Shown: positions 42,771 to 52,935, counted from the first letter of the stretch. The stretch: DNA of 64,000 bases from Peptostreptococcus porci (GCF_009695815.1 NZ_VUNE01000001.1:124001-188000), one strand, 5' to 3'. Notes: generated by a model not told the origin, from the letters alone. Translations and numbers: made by a program.

Positions 42771-45194
42771 ATGGACAAAAAGTACTATAGAGTTTTAGAA
42801 ATTGACAAAATACTAGGTATGCTTAAAGACAAGGCATCCTCGTCTTTGGGAGTGAATATAATTGAAAATCTAAATCCATTTTCTGATTACAATGATGTGA
42901 AACATGCTCTTCAGGAAACAACTGAGGCTCAATCCATATTGATAAAAAGAGGACACGTACCTATTCAAGGTATTCATGATATAATCAATCAAGCAAAAAG
43001 GGCGGAGATAGGTGCCACATTAGATCCTAAGAGTCTGATTATGATAGCTGATACGATGAGGACTACTAGAATCCTATCAAATATATTGAGTGGAGATATC
43101 AAGGTAGATAATTTTGGTAATGGTGCAAATTCAAATGATGAGGGTTCTTATGACAACAAATATCCAATAGTGAATTCTTTGGCAAATTCTCTATATATTC
43201 ATAGAGATATTGAGGATGCAATTTTAAATGCAGTGGTTAGTGAAATTGAAATATCGGATAATGCTTCTAGTGAGCTTAGGAGTATCAGAAGGAGGATTGT
43301 TCAGAAGAATCAATCGATAAGGTCTAAATTAAACGGTATAATTTCCTCTGCAACGTATCAAAAGTACTTGCAGGATGCTATTATTTCTGTGAGAGGAGAT
43401 AGATTTGTTGTTCCGGTAAAGGCTGAATATAGGTCTATGGTATCTGGCATCATTCATGACCAATCATCATCTGGGGCAACACTTTTTATTGAGCCGATGT
43501 CGATTGTAGAAATGAATAATGACCTAAGGCAACTAAAACTTTCTGAGAATGAGGAAATAGAGAGAATTCTTTCTGAGCTGTCGTCGATGGTCGGCGAAGT
43601 AAGCAGGGAATTGATAAGTAACCAAGAAATACTTGCCAAAATAGACTTTATATTTGCAAAGGGTAAGCTGTCTATTGCTATGAAGGGTATTGAACCGAAA
43701 CTTAATGAAGAGAAGAAATTCAAAATCGTAAAGGGAAGACATCCTCTATTAGACAAGAAATCCGTTGTTGCGAATACAGTTGAATTGGGATATGATTATT
43801 CTACTCTGCTGATAACAGGACCTAATACAGGTGGTAAAACAGTCACTATTAAAATGATAGGACTCTTTGCATTGATGACTCAATGTGGTCTTCATATTCC
43901 TGCTGATTATGGAAGTAGTATGTGTGTTTACGACAATATTTTTGCAGATATTGGAGATGACCAGAGCATCGAGCAAAATCTTTCTACATTTTCATCACAT
44001 ATGACTAGAATCGTAAATATATTGGAAAATACAACTGAGGATTCCTTGGTTATTTTTGATGAGTTGGGAGCGGGTACTGACCCAGAGGAAGGTGCTGCGT
44101 TGGCTATTGCAATTTTGGAGCAAATCAGGAGTGTTGGAGCTTCTTGTATTGCAACCACACACTACAGTGAGCTGAAGAAATATGCTCTTGCAAAAAAGGA
44201 TGTTGAAAATGCAGCTGTTGAATTTGATATGGAATCACTTTCGCCTACATATAGATTATTGATCGGAGTTCCAGGTAAATCAAATGCATTTGAAATTTCA
44301 AAAAAATTGGGTCTGAGTGAATTTACGATTGAAGAGGCAAAAAAATATCTAACATCTGAAGATATTGAACTGGAAGAAGTTCTACAAGGTGTGGAGAAAA
44401 ATAGGTTGAAAATTGAAGAAGAACTCAAGATTGCCGAACAAAGTAGAGAAGAAGCCGAAAGATTGAAAAGTGAGCTTTTTGGAAAGTTGGAGAAGTTTGA
44501 GAAATCCAAAGCTAAGGCTATGGAAAATGCTCGAAGTGAGGCGTTTTCAATAATCAGGCAGGCAAAGGAAACGACTGATAATCTGATTAAAGAATTGAGA
44601 AAAATTGAACATGAAAGAGCCTCAAAGGAAAAGGATAGGAGAATTGATGAAATTAAAAAAGAAATTTCTCAATCTATGGGAAGCTTACAACCGAGTGTTG
44701 AAAGCATGGTTGTTCCGAAATTTTCATCAAGTGAAATCAAAAATTTGAAGCCTGGTGAGGATGTAAATATCATAACTCTTAGACAAGAGGGTACTGTTAT
44801 TTCTTCTGATGATAAAAAGAAAGAAGCTGTTGTTCAGGTCGGAGTAATGAAAATGACATTACCATATAAATCTCTTAAAAAGATTTCAAAAAAGGAAAAA
44901 AGCACTGTGACCAAAGCCACAAGAAAAGTAATTAAATCCAAATCTGGGAATATTAAAAGAGAAGTGGATTTAAGAGGAATGAATCTTGAAGAGGCAATTT
45001 ATGAAGTGGAAAAATACTTAGATGATGCGACGATGGCTGGTCATGATGAAGTGACAATAATTCATGGTGTTGGGACAGGTGTTTTGAAAAAGGGTATTAC
45101 TGAGCTATTAAAGAAAAATCCTCACGTTAAATCCATGAGAAAAGGCGAATATGGAGAAGGCGGAATGGGTGTGACAATAGTTACAATTAAATAG
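42771..45194 (+). CDS. mutS2: Endonuclease MutS2
   Basis: A MutS homologue without mismatch-recognition domains. It has been linked to suppression of homologous recombination and to splitting collided ribosomes (RqcU). The ATPase has Walker A LITGPNTGGKTVTIKM and Walker B VIFDELGAGTDPEEG. A long coiled region (about residues 510-640) follows, then a KOW-like segment and a C-terminal Smr nuclease domain with VDLRGMNLEEAIYEVEKYL and TIIHGVGTGVLKKG. The length is 807 residues from the ATG at 42771; an ATG nine bases earlier is also possible. Confidence 0.95.
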   Translation: MDKKYYRVLEIDKILGMLKDKASSSLGVNIIENLNPFSDYNDVKHALQETTEAQSILIKRGHVPIQGIHDIINQAKRAEIGATLDPKSLIMIADTMRTTRILSNILSGDIKVDNFGNGANSNDEGSYDNKYPIVNSLANSLYIHRDIEDAILNAVVSEIEISDNASSELRSIRRRIVQKNQSIRSKLNGIISSATYQKYLQDAIISVRGDRFVVPVKAEYRSMVSGIIHDQSSSGATLFIEPMSIVEMNNDLRQLKLSENEEIERILSELSSMVGEVSRELISNQEILAKIDFIFAKGKLSIAMKGIEPKLNEEKKFKIVKGRHPLLDKKSVVANTVELGYDYSTLLITGPNTGGKTVTIKMIGLFALMTQCGLHIPADYGSSMCVYDNIFADIGDDQSIEQNLSTFSSHMTRIVNILENTTEDSLVIFDELGAGTDPEEGAALAIAILEQIRSVGASCIATTHYSELKKYALAKKDVENAAVEFDMESLSPTYRLLIGVPGKSNAFEISKKLGLSEFTIEEAKKYLTSEDIELEEVLQGVEKNRLKIEEELKIAEQSREEAERLKSELFGKLEKFEKSKAKAMENARSEAFSIIRQAKETTDNLIKELRKIEHERASKEKDRRIDEIKKEISQSMGSLQPSVESMVVPKFSSSEIKNLKPGEDVNIITLRQEGTVISSDDKKKEAVVQVGVMKMTLPYKSLKKISKKEKSTVTKATRKVIKSKSGNIKREVDLRGMNLEEAIYEVEKYLDDATMAGHDEVTIIHGVGTGVLKKGITELLKKNPHVKSMRKGEYGEGGMGVTIVTIK

Positions 45195-45237
45195 ATTTGC
45201 ATAGTAATTACAATTAGATGGTTATTGGAGAATAAGA

Positions 45238-45690
45238 ATGAAAGTAATAGTTTCGGGATGCTTGCTAGGAAATAATTGTAAATATAACGGTGGTAATAAT
45301 TATAATGAAAATGTAGTTAAATTTCTGGAAAATAAGGATTATATTGTCATTTGTCCCGAAGAGATGGGTAAAATGAATACGCCTAGATTGCCATCAGAGA
45401 TACAATTTTCAAAGACTGCTGATGAAGTACTTAGGTACGAAGCGAAGGTGCTGAATATAGAGGGTATTGACGTTACAAAATATTTTGTTGATGGAGCGAA
45501 TATGGCTTTGGAAATCGCAAAGAAAAACAATTGTAAGCTGGCAATACTGAAGGATGGAAGTCCCTCATGTGGCTCAAATTACGTATATAACGGAAATTTT
45601 GAGGGGAAAAAAATAATTGGCAAGGGCGTTTGTGCGCATTTGCTTGAAAAAAATGGTATCGAAGTAATAAGTGAGTATGATGTGCTTTAG
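45238..45690 (+). CDS. DUF523 family protein
   Basis: A 150-residue protein with conserved cysteines of the DUF523 (YbbK) family: VSGCLLGNNCKYNGGNN at the N-terminus, VICPEEMGKMNTPR, LKDGSPSCGSNYVYNG, and GKGVCAHLLEKNG. The Cys pattern suggests metal or redox chemistry, but no function is established. GGAG precedes the ATG at 45238. It follows mutS2 by 43 bases. Confidence 0.88.
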   Translation: MKVIVSGCLLGNNCKYNGGNNYNENVVKFLENKDYIVICPEEMGKMNTPRLPSEIQFSKTADEVLRYEAKVLNIEGIDVTKYFVDGANMALEIAKKNNCKLAILKDGSPSCGSNYVYNGNFEGKKIIGKGVCAHLLEKNGIEVISEYDVL

Positions 45691-45777
45691 ACGACGATAA
45701 AAAAACACCATTTGACCATATGTTGTCGCTGTAGCTTGAGTGAACGATAATTTTTATAAAATATTGATATTTCAACT

Positions 45778-45807
45778 TTGACAAAGCATATTCAAATATG
45801 ATAGTAT
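45778..45807 (+). promoter_or_regulatory. Promoter of argS
   Basis: TTGACA (45778-45783) and TAGTAT (45802-45807) are separated by 18 bases, about 45 bases before the argS start. No T-box was seen. Confidence 0.55.
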
Positions 45808-45854
45808 TAGTTTGGTATTTTGTAATATTTTGAGTGAAATAGTAGGAGGAAAAA

Positions 45855-47555
45855 ATGATAGATTTTAAAGAAGTGATATCCGAGAAATTGGGAAATAACA
45901 TAGATGTTTTAAAAAGTGATGAAATAAAGGCACTAATAGAGGTACCACCAAATAAAGAAATGGGAGACTATGCATTTCCATGTTTCAAGCTGGCAAAGGA
46001 ATATAGAAAATCTCCAATGGCAATTGCAGAGGAAATTTCAAAGTCGATTCCAACTGGAGAAGTAATTTCAAAAGTAATAAATGTTGGTGGATATGTTAAT
46101 TTTTTTGTGAATAAAGAAGCCTTGGCAAAAAAGGTTATTACACAGGTTTTGAGCGAAAAAAAGGATTATGGAAAGAGTAATATCGGTGAAGGTAAGAATG
46201 TTTTAATTGATTTTTCATCTCCTAATATTGCAAAACCATTCCATATTGGACATATTAGAACGACTGTAATTGGAAACGCATTGCACAAGATTTATGCCTC
46301 ACAGGGATATAATACAGTTAGAATCAATCACCTTGGTGACTATGGGACTCAATTTGGAAAGCTGATTGTAGCCTACAAGCTATGGGGAAATAAGGAAGTA
46401 GTAGAATCTAGTCCTATAAAAGAATTATTAAAACTTTACGTAAAATTCCATGATGAGGCTGAGAAAAAGCCTGAAATGGAAGATGAAGCGAGAGCGTGGT
46501 TTACAAAGCTTGAAAATGGTGATGAAGAAGCCACTGAGTTATGGAGCTGGTTCAGAGAAGAAAGCTTGAAGGAATTCCAAAGAGTTTACGATTTGCTAGA
46601 TATACAGTTTGATTCTTACGCTGGTGAAAGCTTTTATTCAGATAAGATGCAGTCTGTAATTGATGAATTAAAAGAAAAGAATCTTCTTGTAGAGTCAGAA
46701 GGTACGATGATAGTTGATTTATCTGATGAAAATTTACCACCTGCTCTGATTCAAAAGACTGATGGATCTACTCTTTATTTAACGAGAGATTTGGCAGCAG
46801 GATTTTACAGAAAGAAAACTTACGATTTCGAAAAATGTTTGTATGTAGTAGGTTCACAGCAAGAACTTCATTTTAGACAGTATTTTGCTGTAATTAAGAA
46901 AATGGGGTACGATTGGTACAAAGATATGGTACACGTTCCATTTGGTATGGTTGCTCTTGAAGAGGGAACAATGTCTACTAGAAAAGGAAGAGTTGTATTC
47001 CTAGAAGATGTCTTAAACCAGGCGATAGAAAAGACTAGAGAAATCATTATTGAAAAAAATCCAGAAGCAGGGGATATTGATAAGATTGCCAGAGAGGTTG
47101 GTGTTGGAGCAGTAGTATTCCAAGAGCTTTCAAATAGTAGAATAAAGGATTATACTTTTTCATGGGAGAGAACTTTGAGTTTTGAAGGTGAAACTGGTCC
47201 ATATGTTCAGTATACTCATGCAAGATGTTGTGCAGTTCTTAGAAAGGCAAATCAAGTAGTAACTCCTGAGGTTAATTTCGACTTGATTTCTGATGAAGAT
47301 TCTTCAGAGGTTTTAAAAGTTATTGAAACTTTCAATAAATCAATACTTCTTGCAATGAGCAAAAATGAGCCTCATATTGTAACAAGATTCGCTCTAGATT
47401 TAGCTCAGGCTTTTAACAAATTCTATCACAATAATCCAATAGTTGTTGAAGATGATGGTGTTAGAAACGCTAGATTAGCATTGGTTGAAGCAACTAGACA
47501 ATCTCTAGAGAATGCATTGGCTATACTTGGAATAAATGCACCTGAAAAGATGTAA
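45855..47555 (+). CDS. argS: Arginyl-tRNA synthetase
   Basis: A class I aminoacyl-tRNA synthetase charging tRNA-Arg. It begins with the additional N-terminal domain that contacts the tRNA D-loop (about residues 1-110). The HIGH signature is SSPNIAKPFHIGHIRTT, and a relaxed KMSKS region reads EGTMSTRKGRVVFLED. The anticodon-binding helical domain ends the protein at residue 566 with the typical Met terminus. TAGGAGG precedes the ATG. Confidence 0.96.
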   Translation: MIDFKEVISEKLGNNIDVLKSDEIKALIEVPPNKEMGDYAFPCFKLAKEYRKSPMAIAEEISKSIPTGEVISKVINVGGYVNFFVNKEALAKKVITQVLSEKKDYGKSNIGEGKNVLIDFSSPNIAKPFHIGHIRTTVIGNALHKIYASQGYNTVRINHLGDYGTQFGKLIVAYKLWGNKEVVESSPIKELLKLYVKFHDEAEKKPEMEDEARAWFTKLENGDEEATELWSWFREESLKEFQRVYDLLDIQFDSYAGESFYSDKMQSVIDELKEKNLLVESEGTMIVDLSDENLPPALIQKTDGSTLYLTRDLAAGFYRKKTYDFEKCLYVVGSQQELHFRQYFAVIKKMGYDWYKDMVHVPFGMVALEEGTMSTRKGRVVFLEDVLNQAIEKTREIIIEKNPEAGDIDKIAREVGVGAVVFQELSNSRIKDYTFSWERTLSFEGETGPYVQYTHARCCAVLRKANQVVTPEVNFDLISDEDSSEVLKVIETFNKSILLAMSKNEPHIVTRFALDLAQAFNKFYHNNPIVVEDDGVRNARLALVEATRQSLENALAILGINAPEKM

Positions 47556-47740
47556 ATTTAACAAATATATATTATTTCAGAACTTGATATAAGAAATAAA
47601 TTATTGGTAAAATCTAATAAATAATTAGTAAAATAAAATAAATAGTTAGTGAATAAGGGTGATTTGATGATGAAATTAAGTTTGTTCATAAAAAATTCAC
47701 ATTAAAGTCAATTATTATTTAACAATATATAGTATACTTA

Positions 47741-47790
47741 AAGTAGGATGGAATGCGTGGAGGATCGACGTTGATATCCTACTTATATTT
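47741..47790 (+). promoter_or_regulatory. Terminator-like hairpin in the cstA leader
   Basis: AAGTAGGAT (47741-47749) pairs perfectly with ATCCTACTT (47776-47784), then ATATTTTTAT. A possible -10 TATACT at about 47733-47738 would place the transcript start within this hairpin. It could be a stabilising 5' end, an attenuator or the terminator of an unseen small RNA. Confidence 0.45.
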
Positions 47791-47825
47791 TTATAAAAAT
47801 AAATAATTTTTTTGGAGGTATTATT

Positions 47826-49280
47826 ATGGCAACTTTCTTAATAGGGTTAGTTATCCTTTTTGGTGGCGGATTGTTGTATGGTAAATTTGTGGAAAAAGTT
47901 TTCGGACCAGACGACAGACCAACACCAGCTGTAAGTATTAATGATGGTGTAGACTATGTACCTATGAAAAAAGGTAAGAATGCACTTATCGAGTTATTAA
48001 ATATCGCTGGTACTGGACCAATTCTTGGACCTATACAGGGTATTTTATTTGGACCTATTGCTTTTATCCTTATTCCTATAGGATGTGTATTGGGTGGAGC
48101 AATGCATGACTATCTAAGTGGTATGATTTCTATTAGAAGTAATGGAAAGCAGATGCCTGCTTTGATAAAAGATCATCTAGGTGGAAAGGTTTACAAGGTA
48201 TATAATATTTTTGTAATTTTCCTAATGATATTGGTTGGTGCAGTATTTATTTACACACCTGGAGACTTGATTGTTGTAAACATTTTAAAACAACAGTCTG
48301 TTGTCAACAATCCAGTTGTTTGGATAGTTTATGGATGTATATTTGTTTACTATTTGGCTGCGACATTATTCCCAATTGATAAGATAATTGGTAGAGTTTA
48401 TCCAATATTCGGAGCTATCTTACTACTTTCTGCAGTTGGTATATTCTTCGGTTTATTTATCAAGGGATACAAGTTAGACAACCTAACTGCTGCTAATTTT
48501 GCTGGTGTTCATCCTGCAGGTTCTCCGCTTCTTCCAGTGTTCTTTGTAACTGTTGCTTGTGGTATCGTTTCTGGATTCCATTCAACTCAAGCTACGTTGA
48601 TTGGTAGATCTGTAAGTGATGAGAGAGAAGGTAGACATACATTCTACGATATGATGATATTAGAAGGATTCATTGCTATGATTTGGGCAGCTGCTGCTAT
48701 GGGAATTTACTATAAAGGAGTTCCAGCAGAATTAATAGGTAAGCCAGCTGTTATCGGTATGGTTGCAAATGATATGCTTGGAACAATTGGTGGATTCATT
48801 GCTGTTCTAGGTGTAATCGTATTGCCTATTACATCAGGGGATACATCTCTACGTGCTGCTAGATTGATGATTGCCGATGCAATCGGATATGATCAATCTG
48901 TTGCTAGAAATAGAGTTATACTTACAACAGCTATATTTATTCCTGTTATAGCTATATTGGTGTTTGCAAAGGTTAATGCACAAGGTTTCAATATCTTGTG
49001 GCAGTATTTCGCATGGGCAAACCAGACAATCGCAGTATTTGCATTTGCAATGATTTCATTGTACTTGTACAAACTTAAAAAGCCTTACTTGATAAGCTTG
49101 TTACCAGGTATGTTCTATATGTTTATAATATCTGCATACTTATTGGGTGCTAAGATTGGTTTCGGTTTACCACAGAATATAGCAAATATAATCGGTGTTG
49201 TACTTGCATTAGTTTATGCTGGATTGGTTATTAACACTGGTAAAAAGGCACTTTCAAATGTTGAAAGGCTAAGTGCTTAA
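47826..49280 (+). CDS. cstA: Carbon starvation protein CstA-type transporter
   Basis: A 484-residue membrane protein with more than ten helices, of the short CstA form. Typical segments are LLNIAGTGPILGPIQGILFGP, GCVLGGAMHDYLSGMISIRSNG and VLPITSGDTSLRAARLMIADA. CstA family members import pyruvate or peptides under carbon limitation; the substrate here cannot be told. TTTGGAGG lies upstream of the ATG. A strong terminator follows. No sensor pair for pyruvate is adjacent. Confidence 0.93.
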   Translation: MATFLIGLVILFGGGLLYGKFVEKVFGPDDRPTPAVSINDGVDYVPMKKGKNALIELLNIAGTGPILGPIQGILFGPIAFILIPIGCVLGGAMHDYLSGMISIRSNGKQMPALIKDHLGGKVYKVYNIFVIFLMILVGAVFIYTPGDLIVVNILKQQSVVNNPVVWIVYGCIFVYYLAATLFPIDKIIGRVYPIFGAILLLSAVGIFFGLFIKGYKLDNLTAANFAGVHPAGSPLLPVFFVTVACGIVSGFHSTQATLIGRSVSDEREGRHTFYDMMILEGFIAMIWAAAAMGIYYKGVPAELIGKPAVIGMVANDMLGTIGGFIAVLGVIVLPITSGDTSLRAARLMIADAIGYDQSVARNRVILTTAIFIPVIAILVFAKVNAQGFNILWQYFAWANQTIAVFAFAMISLYLYKLKKPYLISLLPGMFYMFIISAYLLGAKIGFGLPQNIANIIGVVLALVYAGLVINTGKKALSNVERLSA

Positions 49281-49312
49281 ATTTTGAATAGTTTAATTTA
49301 ACATATTATGAT

Positions 49313-49366
49313 ACGACGTTGGTCGAGAGGATTTAGTAATCTGATTGACCAACGTCGTTTGTTTTT
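49313..49366 (+). terminator. Terminator after cstA
   Basis: ACGACGTTGGTC (49313-49324) pairs perfectly with GACCAACGTCGT (49347-49358), followed by TTTGTTTTTT. The rest of the gap to lon (49367-49597) is AT-rich with a TATAAT near 49464 and a small hairpin just ahead of the lon ribosome binding site. Confidence 0.92.
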
Positions 49367-49597
49367 TGGCAAATATTTTCATATAAGAAGTCAAAATTTG
49401 CATTTAAATCCTATTAAGAAACAAAAAATTGCAAAAAAAATGAATTAAATTCTATTTTGTGTTATAATGATAATTAAATTTGGTATATATTGTAATAGAA
49501 CAAATTATCAAATTAGTAATTAAGATTATATTTAATATAATTGATAGAGAAAAGTTGTACTTTGCCATTTAATGGTACATAGAAAGGATGTGTTATA

Positions 49598-52114
49598 ATG
49601 ACAGGTATTAAGGATGATAATAATCTAGAAAAAAATATAGAGGATATAATAGTTTATGGTGAATCAGTTGAAATGCCGATGATTCCGTTGAGAGGTATTT
49701 CTATATCTCCAAGCATTTTACAGTCGTTTGATATAGGAAGATTAAATTCTATCGAGAGCTTTGAACTTTCTATGATTAATGATGAAAAAATATTCTTGGT
49801 GAGTCAATTCGATTCTGCGGTTGAGGAGCCTACAATTGAAGATCTTTATACAATTGGTACAGTATGTAATATAAAACAAGTTATCAGAACCTCTGATACA
49901 TCAATAAGAGTTTTAGTTGAGGGTGTAAGCAGAGCGAAACTGGATGAAATGTGGATAGATGAAAATGATGCTTGGATAGGAAGAATACTTCCAATATCAT
50001 TTGATGAAGAAAAATTATCAGACGATAAGAGATTTACACTCGAAGCATATTCCAGAAAGCTGATAAAAGGTTTTGATGAGTATGTAAGTCTGGCAGTTGA
50101 TATACCTTCAGATGCTGCGATGGAGTTAAATGATGCAGAGGGCTATTCGATGCTTGCAGATATTGTATCTTCAAGTCTATTTCTAAAATTTTCTGATAGA
50201 CAGAAGGTGTTGGTCACTCTTGACATTGAAGACAGAATGAAGATGCTGTATGAACATCTCCTTGAAGAAATTGAAGTAATTAAAATCGACAAGAAGATTA
50301 ATCAAGATGTAAGAAAACAGATGAACAAAATTCAAAAAGATTACTACTTAAGAGAACAGATGAAGGCAATCCAAAAAGAATTGGGCGAATCTGCTGGTGA
50401 TGATGAAACAGGGGAATATCGTGAAAAGTTAAAAGAAATAAAGGTGTCAAAGGAAACCTATGAAAAGATAGAAAAGGAAATTGATAAATTTGAAAGGACT
50501 CCAATAGGCTCACCAGACTATAATGTTTCAAAAAATTATCTGGATGTGATATTTTCACTGCCATGGAATAATGAATCTAGAAATAGATTTGATATCAAAA
50601 AATCTGAAAAGATACTAAATGAAGACCATTTTGGCTTGGATGATGTAAAGGAAAGAATTTTGGAGTACTTGGCAGTCAGAAAACAATCGAAAAACCTAAA
50701 GGCGCCAATTATATGTTTGGCAGGACCTCCAGGTGTGGGTAAGACTTCAATCGCGAAATCCGTAGCAAGATCTTTGGGTAGACCATTTATCAGAATTTCT
50801 TTGGGTGGTGTTAGAGATGAGGCTGAAATAAGAGGTCACAGAAGAACTTATATAGGTGCAATTCCTGGTAGAATAATAAATGCGATGAAAGAAGCAAAGG
50901 CGAGAAATCCGGTTATTCTTTTGGATGAAATAGACAAAATGTCAAATGACTTCAAGGGAGATCCGACCTCTGCGATGTTGGAGGTTTTGGATCCAGAGCA
51001 GAACAAGTACTTTGTGGATCATTATTTGGAATTGCCATTTGATTTGTCAAAGGTATTGTTTGTGACAACTGCCAACGATTTGAGATCAATTCCAAGACCT
51101 CTTTACGATAGAATGGAAGTTATTGAAATCGAAGGGTATATCGAAGAAGAAAAGCTTGAAATTGTAAAGAGGTATATACTTAGAAAGCAGATAAAGGAAA
51201 ATGGGCTAGCAAATAACTTCGTAACAATGGATGATGATGTGATAAAATTTGTGATAAGCAGGTACACTAGAGAATCAGGAGTTAGACAGCTTGAGAGAAC
51301 AATCGGCAAAATCTGCAGAAAGGTTGTTAAGGAGATGGTAGAAAATCCGAAGCTAGAGCCTGTAAAAATCACAAAAGAATTGGCTGTAAAGTATTTGGGT
51401 TCAGAGAAGTTTAAAGAAGAACCTCTTGCATTGAAGCCTCAGGTTGGCGTAGTGAATGGTCTGGCTTGGACTGCTGTCGGTGGAGTTACTCTCGAGGTTG
51501 AAGTAAACGTAGTTCCAGGAAGAGGGAATATTGTTTTGACAGGGATGATGGGCGATGTCATGAAGGAGTCAGCTAAAACAGGAATTTCATATATTAGGTC
51601 TGTTGCCGATGTTTTGGATATAGATCAAGATTTCTATAAGGATAAGGATATTCATATACATATTCCTGAAGGTGCAACACCTAAGGACGGTCCATCAGCA
51701 GGTATCACTATGACATTGGCTACGATTTCTGCGTTGACTGATAGAGCTGTTCCAGGTAATATTGCTATGACAGGAGAAATAACTTTAAGAGGTAGAGTAT
51801 TACCTGTTGGGGGGGTTAGAGAAAAAGTTCTAGCGGCATATAGAATGGGTATCAGAAAAATAATTTTGCCAAAAGATTGCAAGTCTGATTTGGATAGAAT
51901 TCCAGAAAATATTAAAGATGATATAGAGTTTGTGCTAGTTGAGCATATGAATGAAGTTCTTGAGGTTGCGTTGATGGAGGATGATGGAAGCGGCGATAAA
52001 CCAAGTAAGGCTACAAAAAAATCAGCAAAGGGAGCAAAAAAGAACGTGGCTGGTAAGTCTACATCAAAAAAGACTTCTGGCAAAAAAGAAAGTTTATCGG
52101 ATGATGATAAATAA
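49598..52114 (+). CDS. lon: ATP-dependent protease La (Lon)
   Basis: A LonA protease of 838 residues that degrades damaged and short-lived regulatory proteins. The N-terminal substrate-binding domain starts at IPLRGISISPS and ends in a coiled-coil segment. The AAA module has Walker A GPPGVGKTSIAKSV and Walker B VILLDEIDKM. The proteolytic Ser-Lys dyad lies in PKDGPSAGITM and GGVREKVLAAYRMG. The last 40 residues are a Lys/Ser-rich tail (KATKKSAKGAKKNV and more), longer and more basic than usual. AAAGGATG precedes the ATG. The lon-engB order is conserved in Firmicutes. Confidence 0.96.
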   Translation: MTGIKDDNNLEKNIEDIIVYGESVEMPMIPLRGISISPSILQSFDIGRLNSIESFELSMINDEKIFLVSQFDSAVEEPTIEDLYTIGTVCNIKQVIRTSDTSIRVLVEGVSRAKLDEMWIDENDAWIGRILPISFDEEKLSDDKRFTLEAYSRKLIKGFDEYVSLAVDIPSDAAMELNDAEGYSMLADIVSSSLFLKFSDRQKVLVTLDIEDRMKMLYEHLLEEIEVIKIDKKINQDVRKQMNKIQKDYYLREQMKAIQKELGESAGDDETGEYREKLKEIKVSKETYEKIEKEIDKFERTPIGSPDYNVSKNYLDVIFSLPWNNESRNRFDIKKSEKILNEDHFGLDDVKERILEYLAVRKQSKNLKAPIICLAGPPGVGKTSIAKSVARSLGRPFIRISLGGVRDEAEIRGHRRTYIGAIPGRIINAMKEAKARNPVILLDEIDKMSNDFKGDPTSAMLEVLDPEQNKYFVDHYLELPFDLSKVLFVTTANDLRSIPRPLYDRMEVIEIEGYIEEEKLEIVKRYILRKQIKENGLANNFVTMDDDVIKFVISRYTRESGVRQLERTIGKICRKVVKEMVENPKLEPVKITKELAVKYLGSEKFKEEPLALKPQVGVVNGLAWTAVGGVTLEVEVNVVPGRGNIVLTGMMGDVMKESAKTGISYIRSVADVLDIDQDFYKDKDIHIHIPEGATPKDGPSAGITMTLATISALTDRAVPGNIAMTGEITLRGRVLPVGGVREKVLAAYRMGIRKIILPKDCKSDLDRIPENIKDDIEFVLVEHMNEVLEVALMEDDGSGDKPSKATKKSAKGAKKNVAGKSTSKKTSGKKESLSDDDK

Positions 52115-52139
52115 GCGCAATAGTTGAGTAGGAGAGAAA

Positions 52140-52769
52140 ATGTCAGAAACAAAGATGAAAATTAGAAGCTCAGAAATTACAATGAGTGCTGTCAATAAAA
52201 AACAATATCCAAGTGAAGGTGTACCAGAAATAGCATTGGCAGGAAGATCAAATGTTGGTAAATCTTCGGTAATTAATGGATTACTAAATAGAAAGAATTT
52301 TGCCAGGACTTCTTCGACTCCAGGAAAAACTAGAACAATTAACTTTTATTTGATAAATAATGAATTTTATTTTGTCGATTTGCCTGGTTACGGATACGCA
52401 AGAGTATCAAAAACTGAAAAAGAAAAATGGGGCAGTATTATGGAAAGGTATCTAGAAGATAGAGAAGAATTATGTGCCATATTATTGTTGGTTGATGTAA
52501 GACACGAACCGACTGCCGACGATAAAATGATGTATGATTGGATCAAATACTTTGGATACAACTGTGTGGTTGTCGCAACGAAAGCGGACAAGATTTCGAG
52601 AGGACAGTATCAAAAGCATATTAGTGCCATTCGAAAGAAGCTGGAAATGCCAAAGGAGGAAAAGGTGATTGTGACGTCTTCATCAAAAAAAATTGGAATT
52701 GATGAATTATGGGATGAGATAGTATCTCAATATGAGGAGCATGGCTATACCATAACGTATGGCGAATAA
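52140..52769 (+). CDS. engB: Ribosome biogenesis GTPase EngB (YsxC/YihA)
   Basis: A small essential GTPase required for late 50S assembly. G-motifs: ALAGRSNVGKSSVING (G1), ARTSSTPGKTRTINFY (G2), FVDLPGYGYARVSK (G3), VATKADKIS (G4) and VTSSSKK (G5). The length is 209 residues. GGAG lies upstream of the ATG, 25 bases after lon; the two form an operon. A terminator lies about 130 bases downstream. Confidence 0.95.
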   Translation: MSETKMKIRSSEITMSAVNKKQYPSEGVPEIALAGRSNVGKSSVINGLLNRKNFARTSSTPGKTRTINFYLINNEFYFVDLPGYGYARVSKTEKEKWGSIMERYLEDREELCAILLLVDVRHEPTADDKMMYDWIKYFGYNCVVVATKADKISRGQYQKHISAIRKKLEMPKEEKVIVTSSSKKIGIDELWDEIVSQYEEHGYTITYGE

Positions 52770-52902
52770 CATTGTAATAAATAACAATTTTCGTACTGAC
52801 TTGGTATTGGGGATGTATGATATAAATAGCATTTTTTGTGCCGACTTTATGTTGGGTAGGTACGAAGTAAAAATTTATTGATCTGATTAAAAGATCTTTA
52901 TT

Positions 52903-52935
52903 CCGTAGGTGAAAAAACTCGCCTACGGTTTTTTT
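52903..52935 (+). terminator. Terminator after engB
   Basis: CCGTAGG (52903-52909) pairs with CCTACGG (52922-52928), with TGA/TCG extending the stem, followed by a run of seven T. It separates lon-engB from the pilus cluster. Confidence 0.9.
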
